Shown here: piece after piece, positions 35,909 through 44,400 of the stretch
Position numbering within the stretch: the stretch's first letter is position 1
Layout: the number at the start of each line of letters is the position of its first letter
NCBI RefSeq assembly: GCF_030817475.1
Contig: NZ_JAUSZJ010000002.1
Span: 310,001 to 374,000 of the forward strand
Length of the DNA: 64,000 nt
From: Streptomyces sp. V2I9
Lineage (GTDB): Bacteria > Actinomycetota > Actinomycetes > Streptomycetales > Streptomycetaceae
Reading direction: 5' to 3'
Translations under genes and position numbers: made by a program
Notes under the pieces: generated by a model
What the model saw: the letters and a program-made list of their open reading frames with translations, nothing else
Told to the model about the DNA's origin: nothing
Databases searched by the model: none

Positions 35909-36694
35909 ATGACCGACACTTCTTCCGTCTGCCGCCGCCTGGTCGGCCGCACCGCCGTCGTCACCGGGGCCGGCAGCGGCATCGGCCTGGCCACCGTGCG
36001 GCGGCTCGCCGCCGAGGGCGCGCACGTCGTCTGCGCCGATGTGGACGAGGAGCGGGGCAAGGCCGCCGCCGAGGAGGCCGCCGGACTCTTCGTCCGTACC
36101 GATGTCACCGACGCCGAACAGGTGGAGGCCCTCTTCGGGGCCGCCCACGACACGTACGGCTCGGTCGACATCGCGTTCAACAACGCGGGTATCTCGCCGC
36201 CCGAGGACGACTCCATCCTGGAGACCGGTCTGGAGGCGTGGAAGCGGGTGCAGGAGGTCAACCTCACCTCCGTCTACCTCTGCTGCAAGGCGGCCATCCC
36301 CTACATGCGCGCGCAGGGCAAGGGGGCGATCATCAACACGGCCTCGTTCGTGGCCCGGATGGGGGCGGCCACCTCCCAGATCTCCTACACCGCGTCCAAG
36401 GGCGGGGTGCTGGCCATGTCGCGCGAGCTGGGCGTCCAGTTCGCGCGCGACGGGATCCGGGTCAACGCGCTGTGCCCCGGACCGGTCAACACCCCGCTGC
36501 TCCAGGAGCTGTTCGCCAAGGACCCGGAGCGGGCCGCGCGGCGGCTGGTCCACATTCCGGTCGGCCGGTTCGCCGAGCCCGACGAGATCGCCGCCGCCGT
36601 CGCGTTCCTGGCGAGCGACGACTCCTCGTTCGTGAACGCCACGGACTTCCTGGTCGACGGCGGGATCGCCGGGGCGTACGTCACCCCGGTCTGA
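35909..36694 (+). CDS. Short-chain dehydrogenase/reductase
   Basis: 261 residues, classical SDR. TGAGSGIGLATVRRLAAEG binds NAD(P); NNAG at about 92; Ser in NTASFVARMG; YxxxK at Tyr160 and Lys164 (ISYTASKGGVLAMSREL). Asp in VVCADVDEERG at the end of beta-2 points to NAD rather than NADP. In a glutamylated-amine pathway it would oxidise an alcohol group to an aldehyde. An amino alcohol such as ethanolamine has one, a diamine does not. Putrescine pathways use an amine oxidase at this step. Ends at a strong terminator. Confidence 0.9.
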   Translation: MTDTSSVCRRLVGRTAVVTGAGSGIGLATVRRLAAEGAHVVCADVDEERGKAAAEEAAGLFVRTDVTDAEQVEALFGAAHDTYGSVDIAFNNAGISPPEDDSILETGLEAWKRVQEVNLTSVYLCCKAAIPYMRAQGKGAIINTASFVARMGAATSQISYTASKGGVLAMSRELGVQFARDGIRVNALCPGPVNTPLLQELFAKDPERAARRLVHIPVGRFAEPDEIAAAVAFLASDDSSFVNATDFLVDGGIAGAYVTPV

Positions 36695-36758
36695 CCCCGC
36701 GTCCCGGCCGCCCCGGACCGGAGCCGGTGCGCTTCGGACCGGGGACGGGCTCGGGGTG

Positions 36759-36794
36759 CGGCATCGCGGCCCGGTGCCGGGTGCCGCGATGCCG
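36759..36794. terminator. Bidirectional terminator between SDR and PucR genes
   Basis: A perfect 12-bp inverted repeat (36759-36770 with 36783-36794) and a 12-base loop that itself has CCGG pairing. Confidence 0.75.
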
Positions 36795-36812
36795 TACCGG
36801 CGCCCGGCGCTC

Positions 36813-36858
36813 GGCCCGGTGTTCGGTCCCGGCCCGGTGCTCAGTCCTGGCCCGGTGC
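36813..36858. repeat. 18-bp imperfect tandem repeat spanning the PucR stop
   Basis: The unit GGCCCGGTG-T/C-TC-G/A-GTCC-C/T occurs at 36813-36830 and 36831-36848, and a partial third unit begins at 36849. The second copy includes the PucR stop codon (TCA at 36841-36843 on the + strand). Confidence 0.75.
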
Positions 36859-38046
36859 GAGATCGCCCCGCAGACGCAGGGCGCGGAGCACCATCAGCAT
36901 CTCGAAGCGCTGGTCCGGTTCGTCGATGGCCTCGCCCCACAGCTCACGGATCTGCCGCAGCCGGTAGCGGGCCGTCTGCGGGTGGACCCCCAGCCGGGCG
37001 GCCACCTCGGGGGCGCCGCCGGGGGTCTCGATCCAGGCGAGCAGGGTCTCGGCCAGCCGCCGCGACTGGGTGGCGCTGAGCCCGTCCAGCGGGGCGAGGC
37101 AGCGCCGGGCCGCAGCGTCGATCAGCTCCTGGGCGGGCAGCAGGAGCAGCTCCTCCGTCCGCTCGGTGCAGTGCAGCACCTCGCCCTGCGGGAGCAGGCC
37201 CTTCTTGATCAGCTGGACGGTGGTCTCCGCCCAGCGCAGCGAGGTCGCCGCTGCCGCCAGCGGGACCGACGGGCCGATCGCCCCGGACCAGCCGGCCGTC
37301 GCGCGCCGCAGGATCTCCGCGCGCCCCGCCGTCTCCGGATTCGGGATGACCACGCGCGGCTGCTCGCTCTCCATCTCCAGCAGGATGCCCTGCCCCACCG
37401 CCGGGGCCACGGCCTCGCGCGCCGGGCGCATCAGCACACCCACGGCGATCGTCTCCGGCAGCTCCCAGCCGATGTGGGCGGCCCGCTCGGCCAGGGTCAT
37501 GGAGACGTCGCCCCGGTGTTCCATCAGGAGGAGCTCGATCAGCTGGCGCTGAAGGCGGAGCCGTTCACTGGCGCGCCGGGCGGCCGCCTCGGCGTAGCCC
37601 CGTACCGACTGTTCCACGAGTCCGTCCAGATACTGGAATCCCGATTCGGCCAGTTCGTACATGGCGGGCGCGGGGATGTCGACCTGCTGGCCGATCTCCG
37701 CGAGCCTGCGCCAGGTGAGCCGGACCCCGAGGCGGTAGATGGCCTGGAGCGCGTCGAGGCTGCGGCCCTCCAGGCCCTCGCCCCGGCCGAACTCCTGGAA
37801 CATCTCCGGCGGGACCCGGGGGTGGACGCCGCCGGTGAGGTTGTGGACGAAGCCTTCGATGGCACGGCGGATGCCGACGAGGGCCAGCGGCTCCCCGGAC
37901 TCGTCCTCGACCAGGTGCAGATAGGGGTATTCCTGGCGGATCTGGAAGAGGATCGTCTGGGCGAGCTCCGGCGCCTCGGATCGGGCGATCTCCTCGAAGC
38001 GGTCGAGTTTGGACCGGGGGACGTCCTGCCAGGCCGGGCGGGTCAC
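36841..38046 (-). CDS. PucR-type helix-turn-helix regulator
   Basis: 401 residues. An N-terminal helical region (about 1-170) holds the conserved LVGIRRAIEGFVHNLTGG block of actinobacterial PucR/CdaR proteins. A GGDEF-like middle domain follows (about 190-300, PETIAVGVLMRPAREA, VLHCTERTEELLLLP). The C-terminal PucR HTH is LLAWIETPGGAPEVAARLGVHPQTARYRLRQI. Regulators of this type act as activators or repressors of catabolic or envelope genes. The GTG at 38046 overlaps the stop of a 50-codon membrane peptide gene by 4 bases, so both are on one transcript. They diverge from the DUF3068/glycan operon, which they may control. Confidence 0.88.
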   Translation of the reverse strand: MTRPAWQDVPRSKLDRFEEIARSEAPELAQTILFQIRQEYPYLHLVEDESGEPLALVGIRRAIEGFVHNLTGGVHPRVPPEMFQEFGRGEGLEGRSLDALQAIYRLGVRLTWRRLAEIGQQVDIPAPAMYELAESGFQYLDGLVEQSVRGYAEAAARRASERLRLQRQLIELLLMEHRGDVSMTLAERAAHIGWELPETIAVGVLMRPAREAVAPAVGQGILLEMESEQPRVVIPNPETAGRAEILRRATAGWSGAIGPSVPLAAAATSLRWAETTVQLIKKGLLPQGEVLHCTERTEELLLLPAQELIDAAARRCLAPLDGLSATQSRRLAETLLAWIETPGGAPEVAARLGVHPQTARYRLRQIRELWGEAIDEPDQRFEMLMVLRALRLRGDLAPGQD

Positions 38047-38195
38047 GGAGCCGCCGGCGTGGTGTCATAGCTGATCAGAGGCGTATTGGGCTGGTCGGGC
38101 GTGGCGTCGAGCAGTGCCACGACACCGACCGCCGCACCCACGGCGAGCGTGGCGGACACCAGGACGGTGACAGTGGCGGCGACGATTCTGCGCAT
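38043..38195 (-). CDS. 50-residue membrane peptide, DUF2613-like
   Basis: Too short for most gene finders. It starts MRRIVAATVTVLVSATLAV (hydrophobic helix about 5-29) and ends PNTPLISYDTTPAAP, a small outer tail. The stop overlaps the PucR start (GTGA). A ribosome-binding sequence (AAGGAG) lies 11 bases upstream of the ATG at 38195. Size and shape match the DUF2613 family of actinobacterial single-pass peptides, which is often near envelope glycan genes. Function unknown; it might be a lipid-side anchor or a regulatory peptide for PucR or for the neighbouring glycosyltransferases. Confidence 0.75.
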   Translation of the reverse strand: MRRIVAATVTVLVSATLAVGAAVGVVALLDATPDQPNTPLISYDTTPAAP

Positions 38196-38275
38196 GGTCG
38201 GGTCAGCTCCTTGCTGGAGACGATCCCCACCCCTTCAGCCAGGCCCCTCCGGCTGGACACAGTGTCGGCAGCACA

Positions 38276-38305
38276 TTGACATTCCGTCAAGGCCTTGCTT
38301 ACTGT
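38276..38305 (+). promoter_or_regulatory. Promoter of the DUF3068/glycan operon
   Basis: TTGACA (38276-38281) and TACTGT (38300-38305) with an 18-base spacer, an unusually canonical pair. A small inverted repeat TGAC-ATTCC-GTCA overlaps the -35 and could be an operator. The predicted start is about 65 bases before the ATG at 38379. Confidence 0.7.
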
Positions 38306-38378
38306 TCACGCCAATCAAGGGCTGACCGGCCCGGGGCCCGTGCACCTCCGCGAAGAGATTCGACCCAGGAGTGCCCGG

Positions 38379-39362
38379 ATGCGCCACAAAGCTTCACCCC
38401 TGTCGCTTGTCCTGCTGGGGGCGGGAGTCTTCCTGCTCGTACTGGCGCCACTGCTCGTCTGGTACGTCCAGCCGCACGCCAAGCGCACCCCCATCGACAT
38501 CGACACCACCACCGTCTTCACCGGGACGGGCAGCTACTTCGACACCTCCGAGGTGGAGACGGTCGAGGGCAGAACGATCACGATCACCCGGCAGGTGCGG
38601 GGCGACGTGGCCGACAGCGAGAAGAGCGGCAACGCCGTGTGGGACGTCTCCACCTCGGTCGACCACGACGGCACCCTGCCCGCCTCGGACCCCCGTGACG
38701 CCCTCCAGTGGACGCTGGAGCGCTGGGTGACCGACCGCTCGACCAACGAACCGGTCCACTGCTGCGAGGAGTCGCCGACATTCGACGGGGAGGCGTACCT
38801 CAAGTTCCCCTTCGACGTCGAGAAGCGCTCCTACCGCTGGTGGGACGGGACGCTCGGCGGGGTGGTGCGCCTCGCGTACGCCGGCGAGCGGGAGGTCCAG
38901 GGCTACTCCGGCTACCTCTTCAAGGGCAAGGTGGAGCCCGCCAGGACCGGGGTGCGCCAGGTGCCGGGGGTCCTCGTGGGCCGGAAGAAGACGCCCCAGG
39001 TGATGGCCGAGGAGTGGTACTCCAACAGCGGCATCGAGCTGGTCGTGGACCGGCGGACCGGCCGCATCATGAACGCGGCGATCGGCCCGAGGAAGACGCT
39101 GCGGGCTCCGGGCTCCAAGAAGGACGCCGTCGTGCTGCTGGAGAGCAAGCGGGTGGAGTTCACCGAGGAGACCCAGCGCAAGCAGGTCGAGCTGGCCTCG
39201 GCGGACAGCGACCGGCTGGCGATGCTCGGCACGACCGCGCCGGCCGGGGCGGCGGGACTGGGCGGGGTGCTCGCCCTGGCGGGCGTCGTCCTCCTCGTCC
39301 GGGGCCGCCGGACGGAACCGGAAGCGCCGAATACTCACATGATGACGATTCCGCACACCTGA
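38379..39362 (+). CDS. DUF3068 membrane protein
   Basis: 327 residues. An N-terminal membrane helix (SLVLLGAGVFLLVLAPLLVWY, broken as VFLLVLAPLLVWY) is followed by a large outer domain (40-275) with repeated beta-strand patterns (TGTGSYFDTSEVETVEG, WDVSTSVDHDGTLPAS), and a C-terminal helix (AGLGGVLALAGVVLLV) with a short inner tail. DUF3068 proteins (also 'porin PorA-like') are found beside arabinofuranosyltransferase genes in actinobacteria. It may handle a lipid-linked glycan intermediate or act as a scaffold outside the membrane. ATG at 38379, transcribed from the TTGACA promoter. Confidence 0.82.
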   Translation: MRHKASPLSLVLLGAGVFLLVLAPLLVWYVQPHAKRTPIDIDTTTVFTGTGSYFDTSEVETVEGRTITITRQVRGDVADSEKSGNAVWDVSTSVDHDGTLPASDPRDALQWTLERWVTDRSTNEPVHCCEESPTFDGEAYLKFPFDVEKRSYRWWDGTLGGVVRLAYAGEREVQGYSGYLFKGKVEPARTGVRQVPGVLVGRKKTPQVMAEEWYSNSGIELVVDRRTGRIMNAAIGPRKTLRAPGSKKDAVVLLESKRVEFTEETQRKQVELASADSDRLAMLGTTAPAGAAGLGGVLALAGVVLLVRGRRTEPEAPNTHMMTIPHT

Positions 39363-39363
39363 G

Positions 39364-39389
39364 TCACCGGCAAGTTGTTGCACCGGTGA
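39364..39389. promoter_or_regulatory. Inverted repeat between DUF3068 and GT4 genes
   Basis: TCACCGG (39364-39370) and CCGGTGA (39383-39389) with 12 bases between, just after the DUF3068 stop. It may be a partial terminator or an operator for an internal promoter. The 220-bp gap is the largest in the operon. Confidence 0.4.
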
Positions 39390-39583
39390 GTAGCCGGGGG
39401 CGTACCCGTGCCGAAAACTGTCTATCCCCACCAGAGCACGGCCCCCGGTCTCGTCCTGTCCCTCGTACACCTTCTTCCGTTCCCGTCCCGTCCTCACCCT
39501 CAGCCTCACCCCCTCCCGCCTTCCGCGCGGCCCCCGCCCCTCGCGGGCCGCTTCCCCGTACCCCGAGCCGAGTTGGAGCGCCC

Positions 39584-40777
39584 ATGCCCCAGCACGTACC
39601 TCCCCCCTTGCTCGACGCCGCCGCACGTCCGGGTCAGGGCCCGGCGTCCTCCCGGATCGCCGGGGCCCCCCGACGGATCGTCTTCCTCGCCCACCGCGAC
39701 CTGGGCAACCCCGCCGCCGGCGGCTCCGAGCTGCTGGTCGACCAACTGGCCCTCGGTCTCACCGAGCAGGGTCACGACGTCACGCTGCTCTGCGGCGGCC
39801 AGGCCTCCCGCCGGCCCTACCGGGTCGTCTCGGCGGGCTCCACGCTGGGGCACTACGTCGGCGCGCGGTCCGCGTTCGCCCGGCAGGTCGGCTCGTGCGA
39901 CCTGCTCGTCGAGGTCTGCAACGGCATGCCGTACCTGGCCCCGCTGTGGCACCGCGGACCGACGGTGTGCCTGGTCAACCATGTGCACACCGACCTGTGG
40001 GACATGCGCTTCCCGACGCCGGTGGCCCGTGCCGGGCGCAAGCTCGAACACTGGGCGCTGTCCCGCGCCTACCGCGACCATCTGATGATCGCGGTCTCCC
40101 CGTCCACGGCGGGCGCCCTGCGTGAACTCGGCGTACCCGACAGCCGGATCAGGGTGGTGCACAACGGGGTCCAGGAGCCCAGCCCGCAGGGCGACCGCTC
40201 CCCCACTCCGCTGTTCGTCGCGCTGGGCCGGCTCGTCGACTACAAGCGCATCGATCTGCTGCTCCAGCTCTGGGAGCGGGTCCGGCCGGTCACCGGCGGC
40301 CGGCTCGTCATCGTCGGCGACGGCCCCGAGCGTGCCCGGCTGGAACAACTCGCCGGTCCTGGAGTGGAGTTCGCCGGGCATGTGACCGAGGCCGAGAAGC
40401 ACCGGCTGCTCTGCGCCTCGTGGATGCTGCTGCACCCGGCGGCCGTCGAGGGCTGGGGGCTCGTCGTCACGGAGGCCGCCGCCCGCTCCACCCCGACCCT
40501 GGGATTCGACGTGCCGGGGCTGCGTGACTCCGTCGAGGACGGCGTCACCGGCATCCTCGCCCGCGGCGCGTCCTCCTTCGCTGCCGCCTGGTGCGCGCTG
40601 GCGCTGGACGACGAGCGGCGCGAGGCGATGGGGAAAGCGGCCCGCGAACGCGCCGCCGACTACCGGTGGACCTCCAGCGTGCGCCGGTTCGCCGCGGTGG
40701 CCGCCGAGGCCACCGGCGGTGTGCCGGCCGGTGCGGCGGGCGGCCCGAAGGCCCCGGCGATGGGCGCGAGCGCGTGA
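39584..40777 (+). CDS. Glycosyltransferase family 4
   Basis: 397 residues, GT-B fold. N-terminal domain with AGGSELLVDQLALGLTEQGHDVTLLCGG (acceptor side; shown broken here as AGGSELLVD); C-terminal donor domain with FVALGRLVDYKRIDLLLQLWE, LVIVGDGPERARLEQLAG and the EX7E-type PAAVEGWGLVVTEAAA (Glu residues bind the nucleotide sugar). No membrane anchor; cytoplasmic side. It probably adds the first or an inner sugar to a lipid-linked glycan. ATG at 39584 is preceded by TTGGAG. It overlaps the methyltransferase gene by 4 bases. Confidence 0.9.
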   Translation: MPQHVPPPLLDAAARPGQGPASSRIAGAPRRIVFLAHRDLGNPAAGGSELLVDQLALGLTEQGHDVTLLCGGQASRRPYRVVSAGSTLGHYVGARSAFARQVGSCDLLVEVCNGMPYLAPLWHRGPTVCLVNHVHTDLWDMRFPTPVARAGRKLEHWALSRAYRDHLMIAVSPSTAGALRELGVPDSRIRVVHNGVQEPSPQGDRSPTPLFVALGRLVDYKRIDLLLQLWERVRPVTGGRLVIVGDGPERARLEQLAGPGVEFAGHVTEAEKHRLLCASWMLLHPAAVEGWGLVVTEAAARSTPTLGFDVPGLRDSVEDGVTGILARGASSFAAAWCALALDDERREAMGKAARERAADYRWTSSVRRFAAVAAEATGGVPAGAAGGPKAPAMGASA

Positions 40778-41493
40778 AAGACCCTTCGTTCCGGCGGTCG
40801 GCCGCCCTGTTCCGCGCCTTCCTGCGCGAACAGGGCGACCCCGCCACCGCGTACACCCTGCTGGCCCGCGACGCGGCCGACCAGGTCGAACGGCACGGCC
40901 CGCTCCGGGACAAGGTCGTCGTGGACATCGGCGGCGGCGACGGCTACTTCACCCGCGAATTCCGGCGGCGCGGCGCGCACAGCTACCTCTTCGAACCGGA
41001 TCCGGCGGAGATCGGCCCCGGGCAGCGCGCGGACACCGTCGTCGCCGACGGCTATCTGCTGCCGCTCGCCGACGGCGCGGCCGACGTCTGCTTCTCCTCC
41101 AACGTGCTGGAGCACGTCGCCGATCCGCACACCTTCCTCAGCGAGATGGCGCGGGTGACCCGCCCCGGCGGCCTCATCTACGTCTCGTACACCAACTGGC
41201 TCTCCCCGTGGGGCGGCCATGAGTGGGCGCCCTGGCACTACCTCGGCGCCGACCGCGCCCGGAGCCGCTACGAGCGGCGCACCGGGAAGCCCGCCAAACA
41301 CCGGCTCGGCGAGAACCTCTTCAAGATCGGCGTCGGCGAGACCCTGAGCCATGTCCGGAGCCGCTCCGACGTGGCCGTGGTCTCCGCACGGTCGCGCTAC
41401 TGGCCCGTCCTTCCCCAGCTCGTGCCGCGGATCCCCGTCCTCCGGGAGTTCGCCACCTGGAACCTCCTCCTCATTCTCCGGCGGTGTTCATGA
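40774..41493 (+). CDS. Class I SAM-dependent methyltransferase
   Basis: 239 residues. AdoMet-binding motif I is VVVDIGGGDGYFTREF (about 49-62), acidic loop LFEPDP, motif post-I DVCFSSNVLEHVADP, then RVTRPGGLIYVSYTNW. The C-terminal half has a lid-like stretch (GGHEWAPWHYLG) common in sugar and lipid methyltransferases. It may methylate a sugar of the glycan. GTG overlaps the GT4 stop, and its stop overlaps the next ATG (ATGA). The tight coupling suggests a complex or ordered assembly with the neighbouring glycosyltransferases. Confidence 0.87.
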   Translation: MKDPSFRRSAALFRAFLREQGDPATAYTLLARDAADQVERHGPLRDKVVVDIGGGDGYFTREFRRRGAHSYLFEPDPAEIGPGQRADTVVADGYLLPLADGAADVCFSSNVLEHVADPHTFLSEMARVTRPGGLIYVSYTNWLSPWGGHEWAPWHYLGADRARSRYERRTGKPAKHRLGENLFKIGVGETLSHVRSRSDVAVVSARSRYWPVLPQLVPRIPVLREFATWNLLLILRRCS

Positions 41494-44400
41494 CCAGCGC
41501 TGTCCTCCCACCCCGGTCCACGGCCCCGGACGGCGCGGATCCCGTGCCGCCCGGCTCCGCCGATGGCCCGCCCCCGCCCCGTTCCCGTCGGTGGCTGCTG
41601 GGCTTCTGGGCCGCCGTGTTCGCGGCGTTCCTCGCGGTGTCGCCGGGACGGATGACGTTCGACACCAAGCTCGGCGTCGTCGTGGACCCCTGGCGCTTCC
41701 TGGGCGACCTGGGCGAGCTGTGGCACAGCCGCGCCGGGTTCGGCGGGATCGCCGACCAGTACGTGGGCTACGCCATCCCGATGCTGCCGTACTACGGGGC
41801 CGCCGACCTGCTGCACGTACCGGTGTGGCTCGCGGAGCGGCTGTGGCTGTCGCTGATCGTGGCGACGGCGTTCTGGGGTGCGCTCCGGCTGGCGGAGCGG
41901 CTGCGCGTCGGCGCTCCGGCGACCCGCCTGCTGGGCGCGGTGGCGTACGCGCTGTGGCCGACGTACACGATCGTCGTGGGCTCGACCTCGGCGGCGGCCC
42001 TGCCGGGTGCGTTGCTGCCGTGGGTGCTGCTGCCGCTGACCGACCAGCGGCTGACGCCGCGGGTGGCGGCGGCCCGCTCCGCGCTGCTGATCCCGCTGAT
42101 GGGCGGCGTCAACGCGGCCTCGACGCTGGCCTCGCTGCTGCCGGTGGGACTGTACCTGCTGTCCCGGCCGGGCGGTCCGCGCAAGCGCGCGCTGCTGGCC
42201 TGGTGGACTCCGGGCGTGATCCTCGCAACCGCCTGGTGGATCGTTCCGCTGCTGCTGCTCGGGACGTTCGGTGAGAACTTCATGCCGTACGTGGAATCCT
42301 CCTACACCACCACGTCGACCATGTCGGCGACGGAGATGCTGCGCGGCGGCGGCAACTGGGTCGGCTACCTGAACTTCGGCGAGGCATGGCTGCCCGCCGG
42401 CTGGACCGTCGCCACCGCGACCGTCACCATCCTGGGCTCGGCGCTCGCGGCCGCCCTGGGCCTGGCGGGGCTGGCCCGGCGTGATCTGCCCGAGCGCCGC
42501 TGGCTGGTGCTGACCGTGCTGAGCGTCGCGCTGATCACGCTCGCCGGGTACGGCGGTGCGCTGGGCGGGCTGTTCCACGGGACCGTGCAGGACTGGCTGG
42601 ACGGCTGGCTGGTGCCGTTCCGCAACATCTACAAGTTCCAGACGGGTCTGGCGCTCGCCCTGGCCCTGGGCCTCGCGCATCTGACGGCGGTGGCCTCCGT
42701 CGCCGCCGCGGCGCGCGGCGGGCGGAACGCGGCGCGGTTCCGCCGGCTGGCTCCGGTGGTCGCCGCCGTGATCGTGCTGCCGGGTCTGGCCTGGCCGTAC
42801 GTCAACGGCTCGATCCTGCAGCCGGGTTCGTTCCAGAAGCTGCCCACGTACTGGGAGACCACCGGGGAGTGGCTGGAGAAGAACGCGCCCGAGGACCGTG
42901 CCCTGGTGGTCCCCGCGACCGCGCACGGCATCTACACCTGGGGCTCCCCCATCGACCAGCCGCTCGACGTCCTGGCGAACTCGCCGTGGGGTCAGCGGGA
43001 TTACGTGCCGTTCGGCACGCCGGGCAACCGGCGCGCGATGGACGCGGTCGAGCAGGCCCTGACGACCGGCGGCGAGGTCCCCGGTCTGAGCGCGTTCCTG
43101 AACCGGGCAGGGCTGCACCATGTGGTGGTCCGCAACGACCTGGACCCCGACCAGTTGGGGTACGTGCCGACGACCACGGTGAAGCGCACGCTGGAGGCGT
43201 CCGGGTACCGGCGCGTCACCGGCTTCGGCCCCGTGATGACCGGCGGCCGGATCGCGGCGGACACCCCCGTGCAGGTCGAGGGGCTCTACCCCCGGCAGCG
43301 GGCCGTGGAGATCTACGAGCCGCCCGCCGGGACGGAGCGTCCCGGCCGCGCGGGCACGGCCCCGGTGGCCTCGACGGCCGTCGTGAGCGGCGGGCCCGAG
43401 TCCCTGCTCCCGCTGTCGGCGAGCGGGGCACTGCAGGGCCGGCCGGCCGTGCTGGCCGGTGACGCGCACCCCGGTCTGGAGCGGCCGTCGCTGTACGCGG
43501 CGGGCGACGGGCTGCGGCGCGCCGACACCCGGTTCGGGCTGGTCAACTCGAACACCTCGTACACGTACACCGCCGACGAGCGCAACGCCGTGGACGCGGC
43601 GCAGGACCCGGACCGCGAGCCCCGGCAGATCCTGCCGTCGACCGGTACGGAGCACCAGACGACCGCCGTGCTGCGGGGTGCGAAGAAGGTCAGCGCCTCC
43701 TCAGTGGGGAACTGGCTGTTCCACCTGCCGCAGTACGACCCGGTCAACGCCTTCGACGGGAACCCGGAGACCGGGTGGGCCGAAGGGTCTCCCGGCTCGC
43801 CCGAGAACGAGTGGGTGCGGATCGACTTCACCGGGCCCACGGACATCCCCGGCTCGCTCCAGGTGACGCCGCTGCCGAGCGGCAGCGTGCGGGCCGCGCC
43901 GACCGTCGTCCGGGTCGAGACCGAGCGGGGCTCCAAGGACAGCCCGCTGCGGACCGACGGTTCGGCGCAGACGGTGGCCGCGCCCGCCGGGCAGGCGTCG
44001 TGGCTGAAGGTGACGATCCTGGAGTCCCAGCAGGGGCGTCCCGGTCTGACCGGCGCCGGGTTCACCGACATCACGATCCCCGGGGTCCAGGTGACCCGGA
44101 TGCTGGAGCTGCCGTCCGACGCACCGCGTGAGGGCGCCGACTCCACCGTCTACTCGCTGCGTCGGGGAAGCGACCCGGGCGGGCTGTCGTCGGTGGCGGC
44201 CGAGGTCGGCCTGCACCGGCAGTTCACCCCGCGGGAGCCGGGCGCGTACCAGGTGTCCGCGAGCGCGGTCCCGGTGCCCGGCGACGCCCTGGACAAGCTG
44301 CTGTTCGAGCTGACGGGCGAGCGGGAGCGGATCGAGGTGAGCGCCGACTCCACGGCGCGGCTGGGCACCAACCTCAGTCCGCGCAACCTGACCGACGGCG

